Below are positions 56,661-64,000 of a stretch of 64,000 nucleotides of DNA, piece after piece. Position numbers and translations under genes: made by a program. The notes beneath the pieces were generated by a model that saw only the letters and a list, made by a program, of their open reading frames with translations, was not told the origin of the DNA and did no database searches. Origin of the DNA: Bradyrhizobium sp. JYMT SZCCT0180 (lineage in GTDB: Bacteria; Pseudomonadota; Alphaproteobacteria; Rhizobiales; Xanthobacteraceae); NCBI RefSeq assembly GCF_018130165.1, contig NZ_JAFCLZ010000019.1:124001-188000 (forward strand), read 5' to 3'. Every line of letters begins with the position of its first letter. Positions within the stretch are counted from its first letter, which is position 1.

Positions 56661-57578
56661 ATGGTTACGATGATAAAGGTCAAACGCATCAGGCACGCGA
56701 CGTTCGCGACCGCCGATATCGAACAGCAGATCGAATATTATCAGGGGATCATCGGTCTCGGCGTCGTCGAACGGCGGGCCGATCGCGCGCTGTTCGCCTC
56801 CGAAGCCGGTGAACTGACGCTGGTTCTGGAGCAGGATACGGCGTCATCCTGCAAGGCCATGGCGTTCGAGATCGCTCCCAATGTCGAACTCGGGGACGTC
56901 GGCAAGCAGCTCAGCGATCTCGGCATCAAATCCGAACTCCGCTCCGATCCCGTGCCGGGAATACCGCGGACGCTGGTTTTCTCAGACGTCGACGGCCGGC
57001 AGATCGAGCTGTTCACGCAGTGGCAATTCACCGCGCCGAGCGAACAGGCGCGGGGCATTGTCGTGAACAAGCTCGGCCACATGGCGCTGTACGCGCCCGA
57101 TCCGGACCGGACCGCAAAATTCTATGCCGACGTTCTGGGTTTCCGCGATTCGGACCGGATCGAGGAGAACTTCGTCTTCATGCGCTGCGGCTTCGAGCAT
57201 CATGCGATTAACTTCGCGCGCGGCACTGACGCGCGGCTGCATCACATGGCGTTCGAACTGCGCGATGCATCGCACATGCAGCAGGCTTGCGACCTGCTCG
57301 GGCGCCGAAAGATCCCGCTGTTGTGGGGACCGGTGCGGCACGGCCCCGGCCACAACATCGCGACCTATCATCGCGATCCCGACGGCTATCTGATCGAGCT
57401 GTTCTACGACATGGACCGCATGGCCGACGAGGAACTCGGCTATTTCGAACCGCGTCCCTGGCATCGCGACCGGCCGCAGCGGCCGAAGACCTGGATCGGA
57501 TTGCCGCGCGACATCTGGGGCGTCGGCCCGTCGCCTGAGGCGGCGGAGTTTTCGCCGAAGATGCGCGGCGGGAAATAA
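56661..57578 (+). CDS. Extradiol-dioxygenase-like VOC protein (two domains)
   Basis: A 305-residue type-I extradiol dioxygenase-like protein. The N-terminal VOC repeat (residues 8-125) has lost metal ligands. The C-terminal repeat has His140 (KLGHMALYAPDP), His194/195 (RLHHMAFEL) and Glu246 (DGYLIELFYD), the usual 2-His-1-Glu iron site, plus the signature-like HNIATYHRDPDGYLIE. Such enzymes meta-cleave catechols or heterocyclic diols using O2. It starts six bases after the oxidoreductase stop, so the two are in one operon. Ring fission here would feed the divergent FAH-family enzyme under the same regulator. Confidence 0.88.
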   Translation: MVTMIKVKRIRHATFATADIEQQIEYYQGIIGLGVVERRADRALFASEAGELTLVLEQDTASSCKAMAFEIAPNVELGDVGKQLSDLGIKSELRSDPVPGIPRTLVFSDVDGRQIELFTQWQFTAPSEQARGIVVNKLGHMALYAPDPDRTAKFYADVLGFRDSDRIEENFVFMRCGFEHHAINFARGTDARLHHMAFELRDASHMQQACDLLGRRKIPLLWGPVRHGPGHNIATYHRDPDGYLIELFYDMDRMADEELGYFEPRPWHRDRPQRPKTWIGLPRDIWGVGPSPEAAEFSPKMRGGK

Positions 57579-57636
57579 GCGCGCGGAACTTTCACGGCCA
57601 ACAAGAACACAGTGATCGATACGGGGAGAGACGAAA

Positions 57637-58644
57637 ATGCCGGGATCAGCGCGCAGTTCAGTTCGTCGTCATTCGTTCGGGCGACTGTTCGCTATGCTGT
57701 TGATCGCCACGATCGCGGGATCAATTAGCGCGGCCTCCGCGCAGGATTATCCGACCCGGCCGATCCGGCTTCTCCACGGTTTCGCCGCCGGCGGCGCCGC
57801 CGACACGCTGTCGCGCATCCTGGCGAACGGGCTCTCCAAACGGCTGGGCCAGCCGATCGTGATCGAGGCCAAGCCGGGTTCGGGCGGCAATCTCGCCGCG
57901 GCCCAGATCGCCAAGGCTGAGCCCGACGGCTACACGATCGGGCTCGTCACCGGCGCCCACGCCATATCGCCGGCACTCTACAAGTCGCTGCCTTACGATT
58001 CCGTCGAGAGCTTTGAGATGATCTCGACCGCCGTCTACTACGCGCTCGTGATCGCGGTTCGCGCCGATTACGAGGCCAAATCACTTGGCGAATTGATCGC
58101 GCTCGCGAGAGCAAAACCCGGCGAGCTCAATTATGCTTCCGTTGGATTTGGCAGCACCCATCATCTGGCCGGCGCGCTTCTGGAAACCACGGCCGGCATC
58201 AAGATGGTGCACGTTCCCTATCGCGGCGATTCGCTTACCGTCACCGCGCTGCTCGGCGGCGAGATTCCAATGATCGTGGGAACGCCGGTGCTGTTGGCGC
58301 CGCAGATCGAGAGCGGGGCCATTCGCGGGCTCGCCGTCACATCACCCGGGCGCAGCAAGCTCTTGCCGAATGTTCCCACGGCCGATGAATCCGGCGTCAA
58401 GGGATTTGATGTGCGCACCTGGGCCGGGCTGCTGGCGCCGAAGGGCACACCGCCGGCGATCGTCAAGCGCCTTAACAAGGCCGTTCTGGAAACCCTCGCT
58501 GATCCCGAAACCAGGGCGGCGCTGGAGACCGCGATCGGCGGCGACGTGCAGGGCAGCACGCCGGAGGAGATGCGCGCGCTGATTCAGTCGCAAATCGTGA
58601 AGTGGGCTGACGTGATCAAGACGGCGAATATTCCGCGGCTGTGA
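57637..58644 (+). CDS. Bug/TctC-family periplasmic binding protein
   Basis: A 335-residue protein. The signal peptide region is RRHSFGRLFAMLLIATIAGSISAASAQ, then YPTRPIRLLHGFAAGGAADTLSRILANGL, GQPIVIEAKPGSGGNLAAAQIAKAEPDGYTIGLVTG and VPYRGDSLTVTALLGGEIPMIVGT, all Bug-family marks. It probably binds the aromatic or organic-acid substrate of this cluster. It follows the extradiol-dioxygenase gene by 58 bases in the same direction and lacks adjacent TctA/TctB partners. Confidence 0.93.
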   Translation: MPGSARSSVRRHSFGRLFAMLLIATIAGSISAASAQDYPTRPIRLLHGFAAGGAADTLSRILANGLSKRLGQPIVIEAKPGSGGNLAAAQIAKAEPDGYTIGLVTGAHAISPALYKSLPYDSVESFEMISTAVYYALVIAVRADYEAKSLGELIALARAKPGELNYASVGFGSTHHLAGALLETTAGIKMVHVPYRGDSLTVTALLGGEIPMIVGTPVLLAPQIESGAIRGLAVTSPGRSKLLPNVPTADESGVKGFDVRTWAGLLAPKGTPPAIVKRLNKAVLETLADPETRAALETAIGGDVQGSTPEEMRALIQSQIVKWADVIKTANIPRL

Positions 58645-58768
58645 CGATCAAGGCATCGTCATGGCGGCCCTGCTTGCATTTCCGGCAGGGTGAGCGGCCG
58701 AAAGCGCCTTTGTCGCTGCCGTCCTTTCGCGTATATGTCCGCAGACACACTCCTTCCTGAGAGGCCAT

Positions 58769-60409
58769 GTGACTGCAACCAATCCTGCCGCGGGCAAACC
58801 GGTCGGTTCCGCTGATCTCGTCAATGTTCCGCGCCTGGTGACGGCCTATTTCGCCGGAAAGCCCGATCCGGCCGATCCCGCGCAGCGCGTTGCCTTCGGC
58901 ACCTCGGGTCATCGCGGCACGTCGCTGAAAAACTCCTTCAACGAAAACCACATTCTGGCGACGACGCAGGCGATCTGCGATTACCGCCGCGAAACCGGGC
59001 TGACCGGTCCGCTGTTCATCGGCATCGACACCCACGCGCTGGCGGAATCGGCGCTGGTGAGCGCGGTGGAAGTGTTTGCCGCCAACGGCGTCGATATCAT
59101 GATCGACGATCGCGGCGGCTACACGCCGACGCCGGTCATCTCGCACGCGATCCTGAGCTACAACAAGGGCCGGACAAGCGGCCTTGCCGATGGCGTCGTC
59201 ATCACGCCGTCGCATAATCCACCCGAGGACGGCGGCTACAAGTACAACCCGCCGCATGGCGGTCCGGCCGATACCGATGTCACGGCCAGGGTGGAAAAAG
59301 CCGCGAACGCCTTTATGGCGGCGGACATGAAGGGCGTGGCGCGTATGCCGTATGAGCGCGCCCGCAAGGCGCCGACGACGCATCTGCATGATTATATCCG
59401 CCCCTATGTCGCCGACCTCGGCAACGCCGTGGACATGGCGCTGATCAAATCATCCGGCGTGAAGATCGGCATCGATCCGCTCGGCGGCGCCGCCGTGCAT
59501 TACTGGCAGCCGCTCATCGAGCACTACGGCATCAACGCCACTGTTGTGAACGAAATCGTCGATCCCACGTTCCGTTTCATGACCGCGGACTGGGACGGCA
59601 AGATCCGGATGGATTGCTCGTCGCCTTACGCGATGGCGAGCCTGATCCAGATGCGCGACAGGTTCGACGTCGCCTTCGCCAACGATACCGATGCCGATCG
59701 CCACGGCATCGTGACGCGTACCGGCGGCCTGATGAACCCGAACCATTTCCTCGCCGCTGCGATCGCCTATCTGTTCGAGCACCGGCCGCAATGGGGCAGG
59801 GATGCCGCGATCGGCAAGACCATCGTTTCCAGTTCGATCATCGACCGCGTCGCGAAGAAGCTGAACCGCAAGCTGGTCGAGACCCCCGTCGGATTCAAAT
59901 GGTTCGTCGACGGCCTCGGCAGCGGCGCATTCGGCTTTGCCGGCGAGGAAAGCGCCGGCGCCTCGTTCCTCAAACGCGATGGATCAGTTTGGACCACCGA
60001 CAAGGACGGCGTCGTGATGGGGCTGCTCGCAGCCGAAATCCTCGCCAAGACCGGCCGCAATCCCAGCGAGTTGTTTGCCGGATTGACCGCCGAACTCGGC
60101 ACGCCCGTCTACGCGCGGATCGACGTGCCGGCGACGCCGAAGCAGAAGAACGCGCTGAAAGCGCTCGGGCCGGATCAACTCGGCATGAAGGAAATGGCCG
60201 GCGAGCCGGTGACGGCGATCCGGACCAAGGCGCCCGGCAACGATCAGCCGTTCGGCGGCATCAAGGTCGAGACCGCTCAGGGCTGGTTCGCGGCACGGCC
60301 GTCCGGCACCGAAGACGTCTACAAGATCTACGCCGAAAGTTTCCGCGACAAGGATCATCTCGGCAAGATTCAGGATGATGCCAAGGCCGCGATCGCCAAG
60401 GCGTTCTGA
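58769..60409 (+). CDS. pgm: Phosphoglucomutase, alpha-D-glucose specific
   Basis: A 546-residue phosphoglucomutase of the E. coli Pgm type (same length). It starts with a GTG at 58769. The catalytic phosphoserine loop is TPSHNPPEDGG at about residues 146-156, the metal-binding loop is in FANDTDADRHGIV (DTDADR), sugar specificity is in GEESAGASF, and the phosphate-binding end is ARPSGTEDVYKIYAE. It interconverts glucose-1-P and glucose-6-P for glycogen and exopolysaccharide synthesis. It is a single gene with its own transcription unit, unrelated to the catabolic clusters on its left. Confidence 0.96.
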   Translation: MTATNPAAGKPVGSADLVNVPRLVTAYFAGKPDPADPAQRVAFGTSGHRGTSLKNSFNENHILATTQAICDYRRETGLTGPLFIGIDTHALAESALVSAVEVFAANGVDIMIDDRGGYTPTPVISHAILSYNKGRTSGLADGVVITPSHNPPEDGGYKYNPPHGGPADTDVTARVEKAANAFMAADMKGVARMPYERARKAPTTHLHDYIRPYVADLGNAVDMALIKSSGVKIGIDPLGGAAVHYWQPLIEHYGINATVVNEIVDPTFRFMTADWDGKIRMDCSSPYAMASLIQMRDRFDVAFANDTDADRHGIVTRTGGLMNPNHFLAAAIAYLFEHRPQWGRDAAIGKTIVSSSIIDRVAKKLNRKLVETPVGFKWFVDGLGSGAFGFAGEESAGASFLKRDGSVWTTDKDGVVMGLLAAEILAKTGRNPSELFAGLTAELGTPVYARIDVPATPKQKNALKALGPDQLGMKEMAGEPVTAIRTKAPGNDQPFGGIKVETAQGWFAARPSGTEDVYKIYAESFRDKDHLGKIQDDAKAAIAKAF

Positions 60410-60429
60410 TAAAGCGCGGTCTCATTTCC

Positions 60430-60620
60430 GTCATGGCCGGGCATAGCCGTCTGAAGGACGGCGTCGCTTCCGCTCGCCTATGTCCCGGCCATCCACGCCT
60501 TCCTTGCTTTCAGACTGAAGACGTGGATGCCCGGCACCCGTCTCCGCCAGGGCTTCGACGGGGCCACGAGCGGTTGGCCCGCCGAAGCTTTAGCGAAGGC
60601 GGCAAGGCCGGGCATGACGA
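60430..60620. repeat. Dispersed palindromic intergenic element
   Basis: The block begins GTCATGGCCGGGCATAGCC and contains a small hairpin GCCGTC-TGAAG-GACGGC (about 60446-60462). GGCCGGGCATA near the left end is loosely inverted as TATGTCCCGGCC (60479-60490). A second half has GATGCCCGGCA opposite CCGGGCATGACGA. I recall very similar text as a widespread Bradyrhizobium-type repeat; no search was possible. The gap 60410-60735 otherwise holds an AT-rich promoter-like stretch (60620-60685) and a small hairpin CCGGCT-GT-AGCCGG at 60702-60715, just upstream of the outer-membrane protein gene. Confidence 0.7.
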
Positions 60621-60735
60621 GATACAAAATGAAACGAAATATTAGGGTTACCCAATCGTCAACGCTTATGGTTTTTTAAGTATTTCGACCGACCTTGGTT
60701 GCCGGCTGTAGCCGGTAACAGTTTGGGTTGAGTCG

Positions 60736-62445
60736 ATGAAGACAATCTCAGTTGCGCTTCTTGGTCTGCTGTTGGGCGCCAGTCTCCCGGGCGCCAATCC
60801 CGCCAGGGCGGCAGACATGCCTGATGTCATTCCGGCCTATGCCGCGGCGTGGTCCTGGACCGGCTTTTATGCCGGCGCGCATCTCGGCGCCGGCTCCGCC
60901 AATGCGCAGTTTTCCGATCCGGCAGGCCCGCCGATTTATGGCGGAGCCGTCCGAAGCCCTTCGTTCCTTGGCGGCGGGCAGGCCGGTTACAACTGGCAAA
61001 TTCCAAACTCGAATTTTGTTCTCGGCGTCGAGGGCGATGTCTCCGGCTTTATCGCCGACGGCAGCGCAACCTGCCTGGCATCGTCAGGCTTCTTTATCTC
61101 CGCGAACTGCAGGGTTCGTCAGGGTCTCGGCGGCAGCCTGACCGGCCGCGTCGGCTGGGCCGCGGGCGCCCAGGGGCGCACGTTGCTCTATGCCAAGGGC
61201 GGCGGCGCCTGGTTGCAGGAGAAGATCGACATCACGTCCAATCCGCTGATTTTTCCCTCGACGGTCTTCGACGGCACGCGATGGGGATGGACCGCCGGTG
61301 CCGGCGTGGAACGGGCGATCACGCCGGCCTGGTCGTTCAGGCTGGAATATGACTACGCGCGTTTCGGCGCCGTCAACGTCGCCACGCCGGAAAGCTTCGT
61401 CCAGGTTCTGCCGCCGTTCAACAACGGCTATCTTCGCACCGCGGGCGGCACGACCGCGGTCAGCCAGGACCTGCAAACCGTCAAGATGGGCCTGAACTAC
61501 AAGTTCGGCGTTGACGGCGATGCGAGGTTTCAGCCGACGGAATCGGAATACCGCCTGAGAGGCGCCACCGATGCGGGCGTCATCCCCGCCATCGAAGTCG
61601 AAATCGGCGGGCGCACCTGGTACTCATCCGGCCGCTTCCAGAAAGATCTCGGCGCCACCGCCAATCCATCGCTGCAGAACGTGCTGGTCTCGCGGCTCAC
61701 CTACGACACCACGGCGGCATCGGGCGAGGTGTTCGGCCGCCTCGACACTTCGCAGAACTTCTTCCTCAAGGGTTTTGTCGGTGGCGGAAAGATCGTGTCG
61801 GGCAAGATGCACGACGAGGATTGGCTGATCTTCAATGGAACGGTGCCCTATTCGAACACGCTCTCGACCGTGAGCGGCGACATCGGCTACGCCACGATCG
61901 ACGTCGGCTATTCGTTGTTTCGCGGACCCAGCGCCAATGTGGGCGGCTTCATCGGCTACAATTACTACCGCGAGGACAAATCGGCCTTTGGCTGCGTCCA
62001 GATCGCCAATCCCTATTCCGCCTGCGTTCCCTCGATACCGAACTCCACGCTCGCCATCACCGAAAACAACAAGTGGAATTCGCTCCGGGTCGGTGCGACC
62101 GGCGCCGTCAAGCTCATGGACGGTTTGACGCTGACCGCCGAAGCCGCCTATCTGCCGTTCGTGAATTTCACCGGCGTCGACAACCACGTGCTGCGGACCG
62201 ACGTGGCCAACACCGTTTCCCCGGAGGCGGGCGCCGGCCACGGCATGCAGCTCGAGGCCATCCTGTCTTACGCGATCGGCAAAAACTTCAGCGTCGGTGC
62301 GGGCGGCCGCTACTGGGCGATGTGGGCCCCCGGCGCATCCACCAACATCTTCGGCACCGACTGCCCCTGCCAGACGCTGCCGGTCCGCGCGGAACGCTAC
62401 GGCGGATTCATCCAGGCCTCCTACAAGCTGGATGGGTGGAAGTAA
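60736..62445 (+). CDS. Outer-membrane protein with two tandem beta-barrel domains
   Basis: A 569-residue exported protein. The signal peptide MKTISVALLGLLLGASLPGANPARA is followed by an Omp25/31-type eight-strand barrel (about residues 30-257: WTGFYAGAHLGAG, GGGQAGYNWQ, FVLGVEGDVSGF, GSLTGRVGWAAG, LEYDYARFG, VKMGLNYKFG). After a short linker, a second barrel begins at about residue 280 with IPAIEVEIGGRTWYSSGRFQKDLG and runs to the C-terminal YGGFIQASYKLDGWK. The second half resembles omptin-like autotransporter-type barrels of rhizobia. Most Omp25 proteins end at the first barrel, so this is a fusion. Function is unknown. Confidence 0.88.
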   Translation: MKTISVALLGLLLGASLPGANPARAADMPDVIPAYAAAWSWTGFYAGAHLGAGSANAQFSDPAGPPIYGGAVRSPSFLGGGQAGYNWQIPNSNFVLGVEGDVSGFIADGSATCLASSGFFISANCRVRQGLGGSLTGRVGWAAGAQGRTLLYAKGGGAWLQEKIDITSNPLIFPSTVFDGTRWGWTAGAGVERAITPAWSFRLEYDYARFGAVNVATPESFVQVLPPFNNGYLRTAGGTTAVSQDLQTVKMGLNYKFGVDGDARFQPTESEYRLRGATDAGVIPAIEVEIGGRTWYSSGRFQKDLGATANPSLQNVLVSRLTYDTTAASGEVFGRLDTSQNFFLKGFVGGGKIVSGKMHDEDWLIFNGTVPYSNTLSTVSGDIGYATIDVGYSLFRGPSANVGGFIGYNYYREDKSAFGCVQIANPYSACVPSIPNSTLAITENNKWNSLRVGATGAVKLMDGLTLTAEAAYLPFVNFTGVDNHVLRTDVANTVSPEAGAGHGMQLEAILSYAIGKNFSVGAGGRYWAMWAPGASTNIFGTDCPCQTLPVRAERYGGFIQASYKLDGWK

Positions 62446-62633
62446 CAGCTCCTTGAATCGTTCGGCCGCTCGCTCCCTCCACACCTGCACTGCAGCAAGC
62501 ACGCGATGGACGTCGGGAGCATGCGAGATGCTCATGACGCCATGATCTGGCTGAAAAGGCCTGTTCTGTCCCCCGAGCTTCCAGTAATGCAAACGTAAGG
62601 GGGCAAGTCGTCCTCCGGGGAGGAAGCGATCGC

Positions 62634-63836
62634 GTGAGCAACTCGCCGTTCCGGCGGATGATCGGAGCCAGCACGCCGGACTTCTGGCGTTTGTGGTATG
62701 TCGGCCTGATCGTCGCCATCGTGCGCTGGCTGGAAACCGTAGCCGTCGGGATTGTCGTCTACCAGCGCACCGATTCGGCGTTTCTGGTCTCGATGATGAC
62801 TATGCTCCGCGTGCTTCCGATGGGACTCTTCGGGGTGTTTCTCGGCGCGCTTGCGGAGCGCTTTGACCGCGGCCGGGTTCTTCTCATCGTCATGCTGCTG
62901 ATGATCGGCACCTCGGCAATCCTCGCAGTCCTCGACTGGACCGGACAGCTCGAGATCTGGCATCTCGCGCTCGCCAGCTTCATCAACGGGTGCGGCTGGT
63001 GCACCGACAACCCGGTGCGCCGCGTGATGATCGGTGAAGTCGTGGGCCGCGAACGGATGGGCACCGCGATGTCGCTGGACGTCGGCGCCAGCAATGCAAC
63101 CAGGATGATCGGCCCCGCTCTCGGCGGATTCCTGCTTGCCTGGACCGGCATTCAAGGCGCTTTTATCCTGAGCGTGCTGATGTATTGCACCGCGCTCTGG
63201 GCGGTTCTGACCATCCGCTCGCGCATTCCGCGCACCGCAGGCTCCGGCGCCGTGCTGGCGCAGATCGCCGAAGGGCTCGCCTTGGTGCGCACCGACAAGC
63301 GGCTGATCGGCGTGCTGGTTGTGACCGTGGTCTACAATATCTTCGCCTGGCCCTTTACGAGCATGATCCCCGTCATCGGGCGCGACCGTCTGCATTTGGG
63401 ACCGGAGGGCGTCGGCCTGCTGGCCAGCCTGGACGGGATCGGTGCTTTCGTCGGCGCGCTTCTGCTGGCGTTGTGGCTGACGCCGAGATGGTACGGCCGG
63501 GCCTATCTTTGTGGCGTCATCAGTTACCTGATCATGGTGGTGATATTCGCGCTGGTGCAAAGCCCGGCGCTGGCAGGCGCGGCATTGCTGCTGACCGGGC
63601 TAGGTGGCGCCGGATTTGCGACGATGCAGGCGACATTGGTCTATCTCGCCGCGCCGGCGGAAATGCGCTCGCGCATACTGGGCGTCCTGACCGTCTGCAT
63701 CGGCACCGGTCCGATCGGCTTCCTGTGGTTGGGATGGCTCGCGGACCGCATCGGCTCGCACAACGCCACGGCGGTGACCGGCGTTCTTGGCTTGCTGGCC
63801 ATGGCCGCGACCTGGCGCTGGTGGAAGGAGATTTGA
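62634..63836 (+). CDS. MFS-family permease
   Basis: A 400-residue MFS protein with about 12 hydrophobic helices and a GTG start at 62634 after GGGGAGGAAG. Blocks include RLWYVGLIVAIVRWLETVAVGIVVYQRTDSAFLVSMM, the loop motif GVFLGALAERFDRGRVLL and ASNATRMIGPALGGFLLAWTG, typical of the enterobactin-exporter-like / DHA3 group. The transported compound is unknown; relatives export drugs or siderophores. It follows the outer-membrane protein gene by 188 bases in the same direction but is probably a separate unit. Confidence 0.9.
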   Translation: MSNSPFRRMIGASTPDFWRLWYVGLIVAIVRWLETVAVGIVVYQRTDSAFLVSMMTMLRVLPMGLFGVFLGALAERFDRGRVLLIVMLLMIGTSAILAVLDWTGQLEIWHLALASFINGCGWCTDNPVRRVMIGEVVGRERMGTAMSLDVGASNATRMIGPALGGFLLAWTGIQGAFILSVLMYCTALWAVLTIRSRIPRTAGSGAVLAQIAEGLALVRTDKRLIGVLVVTVVYNIFAWPFTSMIPVIGRDRLHLGPEGVGLLASLDGIGAFVGALLLALWLTPRWYGRAYLCGVISYLIMVVIFALVQSPALAGAALLLTGLGGAGFATMQATLVYLAAPAEMRSRILGVLTVCIGTGPIGFLWLGWLADRIGSHNATAVTGVLGLLAMAATWRWWKEI

Positions 63837-63967
63837 AGGGGAACCGCTTGTTGGCGTCTCCGCTCACAGAGGCCCATGCCGATCCATCTGTTGCCAAAAG
63901 AATTCCTAGCTGCTTCGCTCGCTTGCAGCGACCGGATGTCAACTCACGGCGCCAGGGAGAGAAGAAC

Positions 63968-64000
63968 GTGACGCACAAGGGCATGGTGGTAACTCCGCAA
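63968..64000 (+). CDS. Possible start of a gamma-glutamyltransferase gene (partial, 5' end only)
   Basis: Only 11 codons are visible: GTG start at 63968 after GGGAGAG, reading MTHKGMVVTPQ. The M(T/S)xKGMVV(A/T)PQ opening is one I associate with the N-terminus of alphaproteobacterial gamma-glutamyltransferase-family proteins, which continue PEAVEAG. Eleven residues cannot confirm this. The right edge of the window cuts the gene. Confidence 0.4.
   Translation, partial: MTHKGMVVTPQ

Noticed and set aside
61624..62592. 322-codon minus-strand open frame opposite the outer-membrane fusion protein
   Set aside because: Overlaps the well-supported barrel gene and lacks any family feature.

Overview
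This is a GC-rich (visibly above 60 %) chromosomal segment of an alphaproteobacterium, most likely Bradyrhizobium or a close relative. The evidence is the red-type (form IC) Calvin cluster in the order cbbR/cbbF-P-T-A-L-S-X, the dispersed palindromic repeats typical of that group, and many catabolic clusters, each with its own GntR or IclR regulator and often a Bug/TctC binding protein. No methanol dehydrogenase, tRNA, rRNA, CRISPR array, transposase or integrase was seen. The genus is inferred from gene order and protein character, not from a database search.

Region 1 (1-8945) looks like a methylotrophy/alcohol-oxidation accessory region. It has three genes of a PQQ-alcohol-dehydrogenase-associated ABC system (ATPase cut by the window edge, YVTN beta-propeller, periplasmic binding protein), a small DUF2380-like exported protein, S-formylglutathione hydrolase, a divergent NarL-type response regulator and HisKA_3 sensor kinase, and a large TonB-dependent receptor. 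Region 2 (8955-18773) holds a DUF1232 protein, divergent cbbR, and the operon cbbFPTALS, followed by a palindromic repeat, a strong intrinsic terminator and cbbX. Together the two regions suggest growth on C1 compounds in which carbon is oxidised to CO2 and refixed by RuBisCO.

Region 3 (18822-30468) starts with an IclR regulator divergent from a Bug-type binding protein. Next come a flavin reductase-like protein, a fumarylacetoacetase (FAH) family enzyme, an HpaH-like hydratase, RidA, a LigI-like amidohydrolase, a BisC-like molybdoenzyme and an amidase. A GlcD-like FAD oxidase and a GntR regulator are read in the opposite direction. Region 4 (30611-40055) has a DapA-like aldolase/lyase, a complete dipeptide/oligopeptide ABC transporter with its binding protein last, a Tat-exported serine hydrolase, a Tat-exported two-domain VOC protein and a DinB-like protein.

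Region 5 (40132-47255) is a compact GntR-controlled cluster: a fumarylpyruvate-hydrolase-like protein, a PuuE/imidase-like deacetylase, an MFS transporter, a Tat-exported metal amidohydrolase and a gamma-glutamyltransferase-like enzyme. It reads as an uncharacterised route for a cyclic amide or N-heterocycle. Region 6 (47379-53242) is IclR-controlled: an acyl-CoA ligase, a double-hotdog dehydratase-like protein, a class III CoA-transferase and a Bug-type binding protein. Region 7 (53263-58644) has a DUF1185 protein, an FAH family enzyme, a GntR regulator, a quinone oxidoreductase, an extradiol-dioxygenase-like VOC protein and a third Bug protein. Two near-identical operator blocks link both sides of that regulator.

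Region 8 (58769-64000) returns to general functions: phosphoglucomutase, a dispersed repeat, an outer-membrane protein built from two different beta-barrels, an MFS permease, and probably the first codons of another gamma-glutamyltransferase.
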